Source: CAZUXY01 sp964624235 (GTDB taxonomy: Bacteria; Spirochaetota; UBA4802; UBA5368). From it: a stretch of 64,000 nt of DNA. The notes beneath the pieces were generated by a model that was not told the DNA's origin, searched no databases, and was given only the letters and a program-made list of their open reading frames with translations. This document shows positions 34,822 to 44,124 of this stretch, one piece after another. Location of the stretch: the NCBI GenBank assembly GCA_964624235.1, contig CAZUXY010000004.1, positions 1 to 64,000 on the forward strand. The letters are read 5' to 3'. The translations under genes were made by a program, and so were the position numbers. Each line of letters begins with the position of its first letter. Positions within the stretch are counted from its first letter, which is position 1.

Positions 34822-36327
34822 TTGGAAGGAGCACTTAAAAACCAGATATCCATTAATCCCCCCAATTTCAAGGATGCCATCAAGAACGGGGAAGATCTGT
34901 ATATTCAGTTTTCGATGATGTCTTCCGATGTTGAAGCCACCATAATCAAGGTGCTGCACCGCTACCTGGAGTACTATGACATCCTCTACATGAAGGATAT
35001 GCTGGTAACGGTCCTGAAGGAACTTATCAACAACGCCATCAAAGCCAACGCCAAAAGGCTTTATTTCAAGAAACAGAGCCTCGATATCCAGGACAGGGAC
35101 CATTACCGGAAGGGAATGGAAACGTTTAAAGAGGATGTATTCGTCGATGCAACCGATATATTTGAACAGCTGCACGATGCCCGCCTGATCGTCAGGGTTT
35201 TCTTCAAAGTTCTTCCCGACAATCTCAGGATCAGCGTAATCAACAATATCGCCATCCTTGAAGAAGAGTTACAGAAGGTCAATTCCCGCATAAAAAAAGC
35301 TTATCAGTATGTCGATATATCCGAGGCATTTGAAGACGTGCTGGACGATTCCGAAGGCGCCGGCCTCGGACTCATCATGGCCCTGATGCTTTTTAAAAAC
35401 GCCGGGTTTCCAATGGACACGCTCAGTATGGCAACCGACGGTAAACTTACCATTACAAAGATTACCATTCCTAAAAGAATGGACGCTTCGGAAATCCATG
35501 CCAAGATAGCCGACGAGCTTATACAGGAAGTGGACAATATCCCGTCATTTCCTGAAAACATAATGGAGATCCAGCGCCTTTGCGCCAATCCCGATTCTAC
35601 GATACGTGAAATAGCCGAAAGTATAAAACGTGACCCGGGATTGACGACCTCCATACTGAAACTCGCCAATTCAGCCGGATACATAACAATCAAGAAAATC
35701 GAGACCATAGAAGAAGCGGTCAAGATCATCGGCACCAAGGGGGTGAACACCCTTCTGGTCGCAAGCGGTGTTCAGGACATACTTAAAACACGTTATAAAA
35801 AATTCGAAACCATCTGGAAGAACTCCTACAAAACCGCATTTTATGCACAGCGTATTTCAATGCAGCTCAAGAGGACCAAGCTCAGCGAATTTGCGTATCT
35901 ATCGGCCCTGCTTTCAGATATCGGGAGAATCGTTCTGCTCTCAATCAAGCCCGACAGCGCTGAAAAAATCATTGAAATATCGGGAAACAAGAACATCGCC
36001 GATACCAACCTACTCGAGGAGGTGACCCTCGGCATCAGCCACAGCACCCTCGGCAGCCTGATTTGCAAAAAATGGAAATTCAATGAAGCGCTGATCAGGG
36101 CCATTGAGTATCACCATCGGCCTCACATGGCGCCTGAGAAATACAAGGATCTTACTTTCACCGTTTATCTGGCCTATGTTTTTACCGAGATTGAGACACG
36201 CAATTTCCGATTTGAGATCGTGGATGAAGATGTCCTTGATCATTTCAACCTCAATAATAAAAAATCTTTTGAAATGCTGCACAGCGTACTCAAGGAAGCA
36301 TATGAGAGTTATACCAATCCGAAGTAG
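34822..36327 (+). CDS. GHKL ATPase-like domain fused to HDOD domain
   Basis: The 501-residue product couples an N-terminal histidine-kinase-like ATPase with a C-terminal HDOD domain. The ATPase part has the N-box KELINNAIKANAK at 66-78 (Glu67, Asn71) and a G2 box GAGLGLIMAL at 179-188, with no phospho-accepting His domain. The HDOD domain (about 235-440) contains the NIPSFPENIMEIQRL start, ILKLANSA and the late IEYHHRPH. HDOD proteins act in signalling and do not hydrolyse c-di-GMP. The start is a TTG at 34822, fixed by GAGGAG seven bases before it; no upstream in-frame ATG exists. A stem TGACCC/GGGTCA at 34691-34706 ends the previous gene weakly. Confidence 0.8.
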   Translation: MEGALKNQISINPPNFKDAIKNGEDLYIQFSMMSSDVEATIIKVLHRYLEYYDILYMKDMLVTVLKELINNAIKANAKRLYFKKQSLDIQDRDHYRKGMETFKEDVFVDATDIFEQLHDARLIVRVFFKVLPDNLRISVINNIAILEEELQKVNSRIKKAYQYVDISEAFEDVLDDSEGAGLGLIMALMLFKNAGFPMDTLSMATDGKLTITKITIPKRMDASEIHAKIADELIQEVDNIPSFPENIMEIQRLCANPDSTIREIAESIKRDPGLTTSILKLANSAGYITIKKIETIEEAVKIIGTKGVNTLLVASGVQDILKTRYKKFETIWKNSYKTAFYAQRISMQLKRTKLSEFAYLSALLSDIGRIVLLSIKPDSAEKIIEISGNKNIADTNLLEEVTLGISHSTLGSLICKKWKFNEALIRAIEYHHRPHMAPEKYKDLTFTVYLAYVFTEIETRNFRFEIVDEDVLDHFNLNNKKSFEMLHSVLKEAYESYTNPK

Positions 36328-36460
36328 CACCCTGCATCTGTCGTTTATGTGTTATGACCCATGCCACGTGACCGTTCAGCCTCCCTGTTCATCTGAATAA
36401 TAATTGACTATTTTCATTAATACTGCAGCAATTGATAATCCGCGAACAGGAGTATCAACT

Positions 36461-37354
36461 ATGTATTTTCAGGATTTAATAGCGAAGCTTCATGAGTACT
36501 GGGCAAAACGGGGATGCGTCATCATTCAGGGTTACGACCTCGAGGTGGGGGCCGGCACATTCAACCCCGCGACATTCCTGAAGGCCCTGGGGCCCGAGCC
36601 ATGGAATGTCGCGTATGTTGAACCTTCCCGCCGGCCGACCGACGGACGTTACGGCGATAATCCCAACCGGCTTCAGCATTATTACCAGTACCAGGTAATC
36701 CTCAAGCCGTCCCCGGTGGACGTACAGGACCTGTATCTCGATTCACTGCGGTACCTGGGGATCAAACTGGAGGATCACGATGTGCGTTTCGTGGAAGACG
36801 ACTGGGAGTCTCCCACCCTGGGCGCATCGGGACTGGGCTGGGAGGTCTGGCTGGACGGTATGGAGATCACCCAGTTTACGTATTTCCAGCAGTGCGGAAG
36901 CTTCGATCTTGATCCAATCCCGGTTGAGCTGACTTACGGGATCGAAAGGATATGCATGTATATCCAGGGAGTGAACAGTGTTTACGACCTGCAATGGAAC
37001 GCCGATGTAACCTACAGGGACGTACACCACAGGGGTGAATTCGAATTTTCCCACTACAATTTCAATATCGCCGATGTCGATCTGCACTTCAGGCTGTTCG
37101 ACCAGTACGAGAAAGAATGCCTGGCGATTCTCGACCACGCGAATCCCAGGATAGTGTTACCCGCTTATGATTATGTTTTGAAATGCTCGCATGTATTCAA
37201 CATGCTCGACGCCCGCGGCGCAATATCGGTCACCGAAAGGGTCGGCTATATCACAAGGGTCAGAAACATCGCCAGGCGCTGTGCGGAACGTTATCTGGAA
37301 ATACGTGAAGAAATGGGGTTCCCCCTGATGAGAAATCTCAAAACGAAGGTATAG
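36461..37354 (+). CDS. glyQ: Glycyl-tRNA synthetase alpha subunit
   Basis: GlyQ is the aminoacylation subunit of the alpha2beta2 glycyl-tRNA synthetase. Its 297 residues start YFQDLIAKLHEYW, with GYDLEVGAGTFNP, EPSRRPTDGRYGDNPNR and the QQCGSFDLDPIPVELTYG-type class II motifs. Start at 36461 is set by AGGAG (36448-36452); a longer ORF begins 57 bases earlier. The beta subunit glyS normally follows but is absent here: nrnA is next after 6 bases. The alpha and beta genes must be separated in this genome. Confidence 0.96.
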   Translation: MYFQDLIAKLHEYWAKRGCVIIQGYDLEVGAGTFNPATFLKALGPEPWNVAYVEPSRRPTDGRYGDNPNRLQHYYQYQVILKPSPVDVQDLYLDSLRYLGIKLEDHDVRFVEDDWESPTLGASGLGWEVWLDGMEITQFTYFQQCGSFDLDPIPVELTYGIERICMYIQGVNSVYDLQWNADVTYRDVHHRGEFEFSHYNFNIADVDLHFRLFDQYEKECLAILDHANPRIVLPAYDYVLKCSHVFNMLDARGAISVTERVGYITRVRNIARRCAERYLEIREEMGFPLMRNLKTKV

Positions 37355-37360
37355 TGATAC

Positions 37361-38347
37361 ATGCCTTCAGGTTTTATAAATCTCGATAAATTTCTTGCCA
37401 GGCATAAGAAATTCATTATCTCTACCCACGAAAGCCCTGATGGCGACGGTCTGGGTGCCGAACTCGCTTTCAACGAAATTCTTGCCAACATGGGAAAAAC
37501 CACCATTATTCTCAATTCAGATCCCGTACCCGAAAAATACCTGTTCATAGATCCGGGAAAAGAAATCAGGGTTTGCGCAAGGGAAATCGATCTGTCGGAT
37601 AATATCGGCGAATACGCCGCCTTCGTCCTCGATACCAATGATTTCAGCAACATCGGCGTATTGCACTCTCTCATCCGAGACAGACTAAAGGAAGTATTTA
37701 TTATCGACCATCACGAGGGCGGGCAGGACAAGCTCGAATCCAATTTTATAAAGGTAGAGGCCTCATCGACCTGCGAGATTATTTACAGCCTGTTCCGCTA
37801 CTACGATATGGTCCCCAGTTTTAAAGCGGCACAGGCGCTGTATACAGGCATACTTTTCGACACCGGTTCGTTCAGGTATCCCAAAACATCCCCTGAGACC
37901 TTCAGGGCGGCGGCTCGCCTGGTTGAACTGGGGGTGAATCCCTTTACGGTATACGAAAAAATATATGAAAGCAATACCCTAAGCAGTTTTGAACTGGAAT
38001 CGATGATACTCGCATCGATGGAAATACATTTCGGCGGAAAGATGATAGCCCTCAGGCTTACCCCCGAAATGCTCCGTAAAAGCGGGGCCAGTTTCTCAGA
38101 GGGTGAGCTTTCCATCAACATCCCCCTGACGGTTGATGGAGTAATTGCCAGTATACTGGTAAAACAGGACATAGAAGGGCCCATTAAAGTGAGCATGCGC
38201 ACTAAAGGCGATTACGATGTTGCACGGATAGCCATGTCCAACGGGGGGGGAGGCCACAAAAACGCCGCCGGTTATAAATCTAAACTTGATTTCGAAGAAA
38301 CGTTCCGAAAGGTAATCAATGAGGTGGGTGCATTCTTCAGGGATTAA
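37361..38347 (+). CDS. nrnA: DHH/DHHA1 phosphoesterase, NrnA-like (nanoRNase/pAp phosphatase)
   Basis: NrnA degrades very short RNA and converts 3'-phosphoadenosine 5'-phosphate to AMP. The 328 residues have HESPDGDGLGAE at 23-34, the VLDTND motif near 88-93, the DHH motif IIDHHEG near 116-122 and FDTGSFRY near 170. The DHHA1 domain ends with GGGGHKNAAG. All metal ligands appear intact. It follows glyQ by 6 bases, so they are one transcription unit. Confidence 0.92.
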   Translation: MPSGFINLDKFLARHKKFIISTHESPDGDGLGAELAFNEILANMGKTTIILNSDPVPEKYLFIDPGKEIRVCAREIDLSDNIGEYAAFVLDTNDFSNIGVLHSLIRDRLKEVFIIDHHEGGQDKLESNFIKVEASSTCEIIYSLFRYYDMVPSFKAAQALYTGILFDTGSFRYPKTSPETFRAAARLVELGVNPFTVYEKIYESNTLSSFELESMILASMEIHFGGKMIALRLTPEMLRKSGASFSEGELSINIPLTVDGVIASILVKQDIEGPIKVSMRTKGDYDVARIAMSNGGGGHKNAAGYKSKLDFEETFRKVINEVGAFFRD

Positions 38348-38356
38348 ACCTTATCG

Positions 38357-39304
38357 TTAAAGAAGTTCCATAAGATCGGCCACTTCGTTCTCCAGCACTG
38401 CCTTCAGTTTTCTTCCTGTTTCCGAACGGTCATCGCCTTTTCGTATTCGAATGTTCAATTCTACCGTGTTCCCCTCAAAAAACGGCGGTATGGTTGCGAC
38501 TATCCCCATTCCCCGCAGTCTTGCCGTTACGTTATCAGCTTTTTCCTTCAGCCTTGAGTACCTGGGGTAGCGTATACACCGTACCCGCGCATGCAGCGTC
38601 TCGTCGGTTTTTCCGGTCCCGCTTTCCATCTCAGGGAGCAGATCCGAGAGCCCGCCGCACGCACCGTCCCTTTTTATTATATCAAGCAGCATGTCCACAA
38701 TCTCCCGGAATATGTTTACCCTGATTTGAAATGATGAAACCCATGATGCAATCAGATCTATCCCTTCGCGGGGAAGGAGCAAAAGGTTCTTGATTACTTT
38801 AAAACCCATATCCCTGGTCTCGAGATAAGTATAAAGAGGAGGAGGGAAAGTAAAAACCCGCCCGGGAAGGTGAGTATCGACCGCCATATCAAGCGGCACC
38901 TGCAACCCCGACACCGCGAGTTCAACACACTCTTCTTCCGGGGCTTCCAGCCGGTCTCTCATCAGCGAAACGGCCCGCAACTTGCCCACAGGACTGATTT
39001 CACCTTTCAGGTCCCGTGCAAGTAAAAAATGTCCATATTCCCGCCATGAAAATGCATCCATCACCAATGCCGGGCATTTTTCAAGACCCAGACCCTTGAC
39101 GATACTCAGTATTTCTGTGCCTGAAATTATATCCCATGATGAAGGCCCCCTGTGGAGCAGAGGTCTGGCTGGAACCCCGAAAGTTCTAATTATTTTTTCC
39201 AGCCGTTCCCTGTTCCCCGTTTTAAAGACGTCAAAGACCGTACGGTCGGGATCGATATCACCGACATGCACTTCCGCAGGGACAGCGCAGAAAAAGGATT
39301 CCAT
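38357..39304 (-). CDS. ParB/Srx-fold-like protein of unknown function
   Basis: I do not recognise the full 315-residue protein. Its first 90 residues read like a ParB/Srx-type fold: VHVGDIDPDRT (the pLxDIxP element), then LEKIIRTFGVPARPLL, HRGPSSWDIISGTEIL (the GxxRL element), and a KGLGLEKCPALVM ending. The usual ERR or GERR catalytic signature is missing. Residues 160-315 are helical with a late strand segment. It sits 2 bases upstream of the TPR-Mrr-like gene and is the end of the long minus-strand block. The fold call is by motif reading only; structure prediction would test it. Confidence 0.5.
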   Translation of the reverse strand: MESFFCAVPAEVHVGDIDPDRTVFDVFKTGNRERLEKIIRTFGVPARPLLHRGPSSWDIISGTEILSIVKGLGLEKCPALVMDAFSWREYGHFLLARDLKGEISPVGKLRAVSLMRDRLEAPEEECVELAVSGLQVPLDMAVDTHLPGRVFTFPPPLYTYLETRDMGFKVIKNLLLLPREGIDLIASWVSSFQIRVNIFREIVDMLLDIIKRDGACGGLSDLLPEMESGTGKTDETLHARVRCIRYPRYSRLKEKADNVTARLRGMGIVATIPPFFEGNTVELNIRIRKGDDRSETGRKLKAVLENEVADLMELL

Positions 39305-39306
39305 TC

Positions 39307-40875
39307 TCAGATCAATCCTCTGAGAAATTCATCCAGCTGGTCGGGGTAAATCAAGGTCACTTTCGAGAGCTTATCCAGATTTCCCCTCGCGGCCTCTGTC
39401 AGTTCCGATGTAGTGATAAACAGACCCTGCTTTGATTTCGAATCATTTATGGCCTGGGCAAAATTTCTCAGGGTGATTTCACCGACCAGGGTTTTCGTCC
39501 ATCTTCTCACCCATATCAGTGCCTTTTCCTTGGTGGCAATCGAAACCGCGAGAAAATCGACTCCGTCGGCTTCCCTGTAGGTCTGCAGAATCTGGTCGAC
39601 CTTGTATCCCATCTTGGTGACGAGCCGGTTTGCGATGATACGGAAATTCTCGGTGTCCAGTGCGATGAATTTATCCAGTCTTTCACCCTGCGCGCCGGAA
39701 GATGCCCGTGTTTCCGCACTCGATTCCCTGCCGGTAGCTATCCGGGCGGTGACCATAATATTTTTAATGTCGAACTTTTCCTCGCTCTTGAGTCCGCAGA
39801 TATCCCATATAAAGCCCGGGTCAAAGGAATTGTTTATCCATTCATCTATTCCATCCATTACCGACGGTTCGAAGTCGTCTTTCTTCAGAGGATCAGTGTC
39901 CATCTCTTTGCGCAGCCGTGTGAGAAGTTTCTGGATATTGTTGTAACCCCGGTCCATCTGATAGAGCTCTTCCCAGTAGTCGAACGCCTGTGCGGTATTT
40001 TCATTCCGCAATGCGGCATATCCCAGATCGAAAAGGGTCATCATGACCTGCTCTCTTGCATCATGGGAGCGCGCGAGCGTAAGTATTTCTTCCAGCAGTC
40101 GTACGGCGTCGCCCGCCTTTTTTGATTGCAGGTGTAAAAATGCCAGAAACCTCTTTGAAAAAAATATCACCTCAAAGTCCTGGGCGTTTTCCACCACCCT
40201 GCCCGCATGCACCACCGCCTGTTTGATGTCGCGTTTTCTCTGAAGTGCGAAGGCCATGGCGAGATTGGCGGCATCGGAGTCTTTTTTTATTTCCAGTGCG
40301 GTCTTGAAATGATTGATCGCTTCGTTGATCTTCTGGTTCTGGTAACTGCACATGCCTGCGCCGAAAAAAACTTCATAATCGGTTTTGTTTATTTTAGTCA
40401 GCCGCTCGAAATACTTCTGGGCGAAATCGAACTCCTCCTGCCCCAGTGCCATGAACGACACCTGATAGAGCGCATCGGGATCGGAAGGCGAAAGGTTTAA
40501 AAGTTCAAGATACGTCTGGAAAGATTTATCCGGAATACCCTGCAGATGATACAGCCTGGACAGCGATTTGAGGACTTCCAGCTTGTCGACTTCGTAATTA
40601 TACCGGTTGATACGGATGATTTCCTCAAAATGCACTGCGGCCTGATCGATCTCGTTAAGTTTTAGATATATATTCGCCAGTCGGAAATGGATTACAAAGT
40701 CTCCTGGCTTTTCCTCAAGGATCTTTTTATACTCTATGAGGGCTTCTCTAAACAGGTTTTGTTTTTCGTATTCACCCGCACGGTAGGAAGGATCCAGCTT
40801 GGGGCGCACGTATATTATATAGTAGGTCGCCAATCCCAGCACTATTATTGTTACAATCAGAAAAACCAGTTGCAA
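39307..40875 (-). CDS. Membrane-anchored TPR protein with degenerate Mrr-type nuclease domain
   Basis: The 522-residue product starts with one membrane span (2-22), then about eight TPR repeats (roughly 30-330), and a C-terminal Mrr-like endonuclease fold (about 410-520). In that domain the DGVDF acidic element is present, but the usual QxK motif reads WVRRW, so the catalytic lysine has become Arg and activity is doubtful. The ITTSELTEAA and LIYPDQLDEFL segments fit the Mrr pattern. It is a paralogue of the gene at 46131-47489, sharing layout and local sequence. The 2-base gap to the ParB-like gene indicates a shared transcript. Confidence 0.7.
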   Translation of the reverse strand: MQLVFLIVTIIVLGLATYYIIYVRPKLDPSYRAGEYEKQNLFREALIEYKKILEEKPGDFVIHFRLANIYLKLNEIDQAAVHFEEIIRINRYNYEVDKLEVLKSLSRLYHLQGIPDKSFQTYLELLNLSPSDPDALYQVSFMALGQEEFDFAQKYFERLTKINKTDYEVFFGAGMCSYQNQKINEAINHFKTALEIKKDSDAANLAMAFALQRKRDIKQAVVHAGRVVENAQDFEVIFFSKRFLAFLHLQSKKAGDAVRLLEEILTLARSHDAREQVMMTLFDLGYAALRNENTAQAFDYWEELYQMDRGYNNIQKLLTRLRKEMDTDPLKKDDFEPSVMDGIDEWINNSFDPGFIWDICGLKSEEKFDIKNIMVTARIATGRESSAETRASSGAQGERLDKFIALDTENFRIIANRLVTKMGYKVDQILQTYREADGVDFLAVSIATKEKALIWVRRWTKTLVGEITLRNFAQAINDSKSKQGLFITTSELTEAARGNLDKLSKVTLIYPDQLDEFLRGLI

Positions 40876-40899
40876 CTTGTTCCTCTCATTTTAAATGGC

Positions 40900-43227
40900 C
40901 TACCTCAGGAATCGAATCAGCGAAGGCCATCCATTGATGATAAATACGTTGCCGATAATTTTTTTAATTATGAAATCATCTTCTTCAATTATTTTGGCCT
41001 TAAAAGGCAGGGTGATCATTATTTCCGGGGGATTGAATTTCGGCAGTTCAGTGAACCTCAACTGTACCTCGTTGCTTGATGATATTACCCTGAAATTAAT
41101 AGGTCCGAACCGTGAAGGGGCGTTTTCCACAACGATCTCTTTCCCTGGCTGGAACCACTCCTCCCTCGGACAGGGGAAAAGGTCAAGGCGGTTCTCGAAA
41201 TCCATGAAGAGGATACTCCGCAGCGAGGAAAACAGAAGCGAAACGGCGACCGGAGAGTCCCCCTCCCCTTTCACACCCGAACCGGTTTTCGGATTAATAA
41301 AATCCGGCAGCACAAGCCGGTCACTGCCCAGACACATAAACCTTTCAAGAATACTATAATAACGTGGATCACGCTGCATAAGTAGGTTCACCGAGTAAAC
41401 CAGTGAAAGGACGACGTCCCAGCCGCCCAATGATTTTAAATAAAGAGGATACCCCTCATACAGCCGTTCCGATCTCTTTGTGATTTCACTCACCACCGCC
41501 GGGTTGAAACTTTCGCAGTGAAATGGATATCCCCCGAACAGCAGATAACCGTAAAAATCATCCTGCGGACTCGATACCCCTGGAGCGCTTTTTGGTTCAT
41601 TGGTGAATTTTTTTAACCTGCTCGTTACCCTGCCGGGTAACGAGCGGTTTTTACCCACCGGGGCCTTTTCTTCGATATGGATGCCCATACTATTCAACTC
41701 GCCGGTTATAACGGCATCCAGACGCTGCGTTTCTTTTAAGAACCGCAATTCTTCACCGAAGATACCGATGCATCGTGCAAGGTAAGCATACTGCCGTAAT
41801 GCAAAGTTCAGCAGTATCAGGTCATGATAATGTCCGCCCCGCATCAGATAATGCTCCAGGGTGTTATAATTATTCCTTGCCATTGTTGCGAGTGATTTTA
41901 CCGATGTGCTGTATTCGAAAAGTCTCTGGGCCGCTGTTTTCAAATGCGTGAAGTTTTTCTGCAGAATGTCAAATTCCCTAGAATAGCTGAAATAATCGGC
42001 AAATGATATAAGATAATATCCGAGTTTTATCGCGTTTTCAAAGTCACGGGCGCCTGTGGTTCCGATCGTATCCAGTCGGGAAACGAGTATTTTCTCGGCT
42101 TCCGGGAAATACCCCATGCGGTTGCATGCGCTTATCAGATGATATATTTCCCTCATTCCCTCAACAGTTGAAGAAGAGACCGTTTCACTATGTCTATAAA
42201 GAAAATTAAGTATTGTACCTTTAGCCCCATATGCCCATCTCTGAACATGCCGGTCTGGAAAGGAAAGTCTGAACCCTTTCTCTATCCTCATGGACGCTAA
42301 CGCGGTGTAGTTTTCCTTAACCTGATCGTATTGGAAACGTACAGGCTGTATATTTTTTCTGCCATTCAGACCGATACGGAATACCTGCCTGTTCTCACCT
42401 TTGCGTAGAGGAAAGCCCGCCGCCAGCGTAGCCATCCCGTAAGAACATTCTATACGTGGTGTGCCGGAGTGGACGGTTAAAGAAATAATATCACCGGTTT
42501 CGACGCTGCCGGTAACGATGAAATCCGGTGCCTCAACAAAGCATATTCTGTCGATTCCATTAACCCTGACCTGTCTGGATTCCTTACGGTATTCCAGTTT
42601 CCGCACACCACCGAGCATCTGGTTATCATAAGGTCTGATCGCCACCAGCAGTATGCCTTCAGTCACTGTTTTTTTCAGATTCACCGTTGTTTCCAATACG
42701 CATTCATCTATGGAAGTTTTATTGCCGAATAATGACTGGTGCAGCTCAAAATCCCGTTCCTTCCAGATTGTATTCAGTATGCCGGTGCGCCCATCCCTTA
42801 TCTGGTTAACTACACCATTCTCCTGCGGTCTCAGCAACATCTCTCCCATCAGCACCCAGGTTTCGATTGAACAGCAAGCGAACGTGGTCGATATCATTCC
42901 GCAGCGGTCAATCAGCAGGGCATCGGAAGAAAGCATATTGGTACAACGTACCCAGTCCCGATGCGAGGAATTGATGAGCATCGGGAACGATAAAGGATCA
43001 AACGTATCAGAGGTTCTGTTCAATGAAGAGGAAACCCAGTAAGGCCATTTAAACGTGGGACACTTTTGGAAAATAAGGTAGTTAAACTTTCCTTCGGCGA
43101 TTTGCCGGTTGATTCTTTTAAGTTTATGATCATCATAAAAGTCCGGTGTATTTTCATTTCTATTGCTGTCTGCGCCGGTTTCTTCAATTACCCGCACCAC
43201 GGCGTCTTTATTAATGAGTTCAGTCAT
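40900..43227 (-). CDS. Alpha/alpha six-hairpin glycosidase-like protein
   Basis: The 775-residue protein carries no signal peptide. It has an N-terminal strand-rich part, a long helical middle (about 330-560) and a C-terminal beta segment with LFPCPREEWFQPGKEI and VENAPSRFGP, the pattern at the end of six-hairpin glycosidases. In that fold, catalysis is by acidic residues; I could not place them with confidence. It might act on cytosolic glycans or may be inactive. The neighbours (STAS, TPR and P-loop proteins) are regulatory rather than catabolic. No transporter is nearby. Confidence 0.5.
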   Translation of the reverse strand: MTELINKDAVVRVIEETGADSNRNENTPDFYDDHKLKRINRQIAEGKFNYLIFQKCPTFKWPYWVSSSLNRTSDTFDPLSFPMLINSSHRDWVRCTNMLSSDALLIDRCGMISTTFACCSIETWVLMGEMLLRPQENGVVNQIRDGRTGILNTIWKERDFELHQSLFGNKTSIDECVLETTVNLKKTVTEGILLVAIRPYDNQMLGGVRKLEYRKESRQVRVNGIDRICFVEAPDFIVTGSVETGDIISLTVHSGTPRIECSYGMATLAAGFPLRKGENRQVFRIGLNGRKNIQPVRFQYDQVKENYTALASMRIEKGFRLSFPDRHVQRWAYGAKGTILNFLYRHSETVSSSTVEGMREIYHLISACNRMGYFPEAEKILVSRLDTIGTTGARDFENAIKLGYYLISFADYFSYSREFDILQKNFTHLKTAAQRLFEYSTSVKSLATMARNNYNTLEHYLMRGGHYHDLILLNFALRQYAYLARCIGIFGEELRFLKETQRLDAVITGELNSMGIHIEEKAPVGKNRSLPGRVTSRLKKFTNEPKSAPGVSSPQDDFYGYLLFGGYPFHCESFNPAVVSEITKRSERLYEGYPLYLKSLGGWDVVLSLVYSVNLLMQRDPRYYSILERFMCLGSDRLVLPDFINPKTGSGVKGEGDSPVAVSLLFSSLRSILFMDFENRLDLFPCPREEWFQPGKEIVVENAPSRFGPINFRVISSSNEVQLRFTELPKFNPPEIMITLPFKAKIIEEDDFIIKKIIGNVFIINGWPSLIRFLR

Positions 43228-43238
43228 AAATGTTTTTC

Positions 43239-43574
43239 TTAAAAAGCATTAAGGGCTGACGTTTCTTCATCGTAAATATCGAACATGTCCATCAGCTCAA
43301 CGACTTCAAATATTTTTTTAACGGCATTATTCATGTTGCATAGTTTCAGTTTGCGGTTGGTTTCCTTTAGAATCCGCATAGTTGAGACAAAAATCCTGAG
43401 TCCCGAACTGCTCATATACTCGACCTTGCCCAGATTGAGCAGTATATGGCAATCGGGCTCCTGGTTCATTATCCTGTTGAGTTCTTTTTCCACTTCTGCC
43501 GAAACATGAACATCGAGCTTTCCCTCCAGATACGCAACAACCACATTTTTCACTTTTTTCGTTTTCAGGTCCAT
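43239..43574 (-). CDS. STAS-domain anti-sigma factor antagonist
   Basis: The 111 residues form one SpoIIAA/RsbV-like STAS domain: KLDVHVSAEVEKEL near 19-32 and the phospho-acceptor loop YMSSSGLRIF near 53-62, where the middle Ser is the site a kinase such as RsbW would modify. It lies 14 bases after the small membrane protein gene and 11 bases before the glycosidase-like gene on the same strand. Partners could be the GHKL proteins at 12.2 kb or 20.3 kb; that is inference. Confidence 0.88.
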   Translation of the reverse strand: MDLKTKKVKNVVVAYLEGKLDVHVSAEVEKELNRIMNQEPDCHILLNLGKVEYMSSSGLRIFVSTMRILKETNRKLKLCNMNNAVKKIFEVVELMDMFDIYDEETSALNAF

Positions 43575-43588
43575 GATTTTCCCCCGTA

Positions 43589-44035
43589 CTATTCTTCACC
43601 GGACTTCGCCTGTTTCCTGGTCATACCCAGAGATGCCGCGGTAAATATAAGCACCAGAGCGAACACGGTTCCCAGAATTATCACCATTGAATGCCGGTAT
43701 CTTACGCCGTTATATAGAAAAAGAGACCCGATCAAAAGCGGAAAAAGAATTCCTGTGTAATACACAAGACCCCGGTAACGCAGCGGATCGAAAAGCGGCA
43801 GCACCATGGCTAATCCCGTTGTCATTATCATGGCGGCAAAGCCCCGTGACATGAAAAAAAGCGGTGCAACGAATGTGTCGTATTTTACCTGATTGAACCA
43901 GTCTTCAGGGACCGGTATTCCGAATATTCTGCTGAACAGAACCGGCGAAATAAAAACGACAAGCCCTACAGCTGCATAGAGTAGCCCCGTAACCAATAAT
44001 ACTGCCTGCAGCATATTCGTCATTTTAGACCTCAT
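43589..44035 (-). CDS. Small integral membrane protein, unknown
   Basis: A 148-residue protein with four predicted spans (about 10-30, 55-80, 88-105, 115-135) and a charged C-terminus. I do not recognise a family. It is placed between the cNMP/P-loop protein (89-base gap) and the STAS protein (14-base gap) on the same strand. Confidence 0.6.
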   Translation of the reverse strand: MRSKMTNMLQAVLLVTGLLYAAVGLVVFISPVLFSRIFGIPVPEDWFNQVKYDTFVAPLFFMSRGFAAMIMTTGLAMVLPLFDPLRYRGLVYYTGILFPLLIGSLFLYNGVRYRHSMVIILGTVFALVLIFTAASLGMTRKQAKSGEE

Positions 44036-44124
44036 CGGCCCCTCCCTCTTTCAGCCGGCGGCATACAAAGAAATGCCTGATCGCTCCTGATATGCTTCTT
44101 CACTGTCTGTTTTTCCTTTATCGT

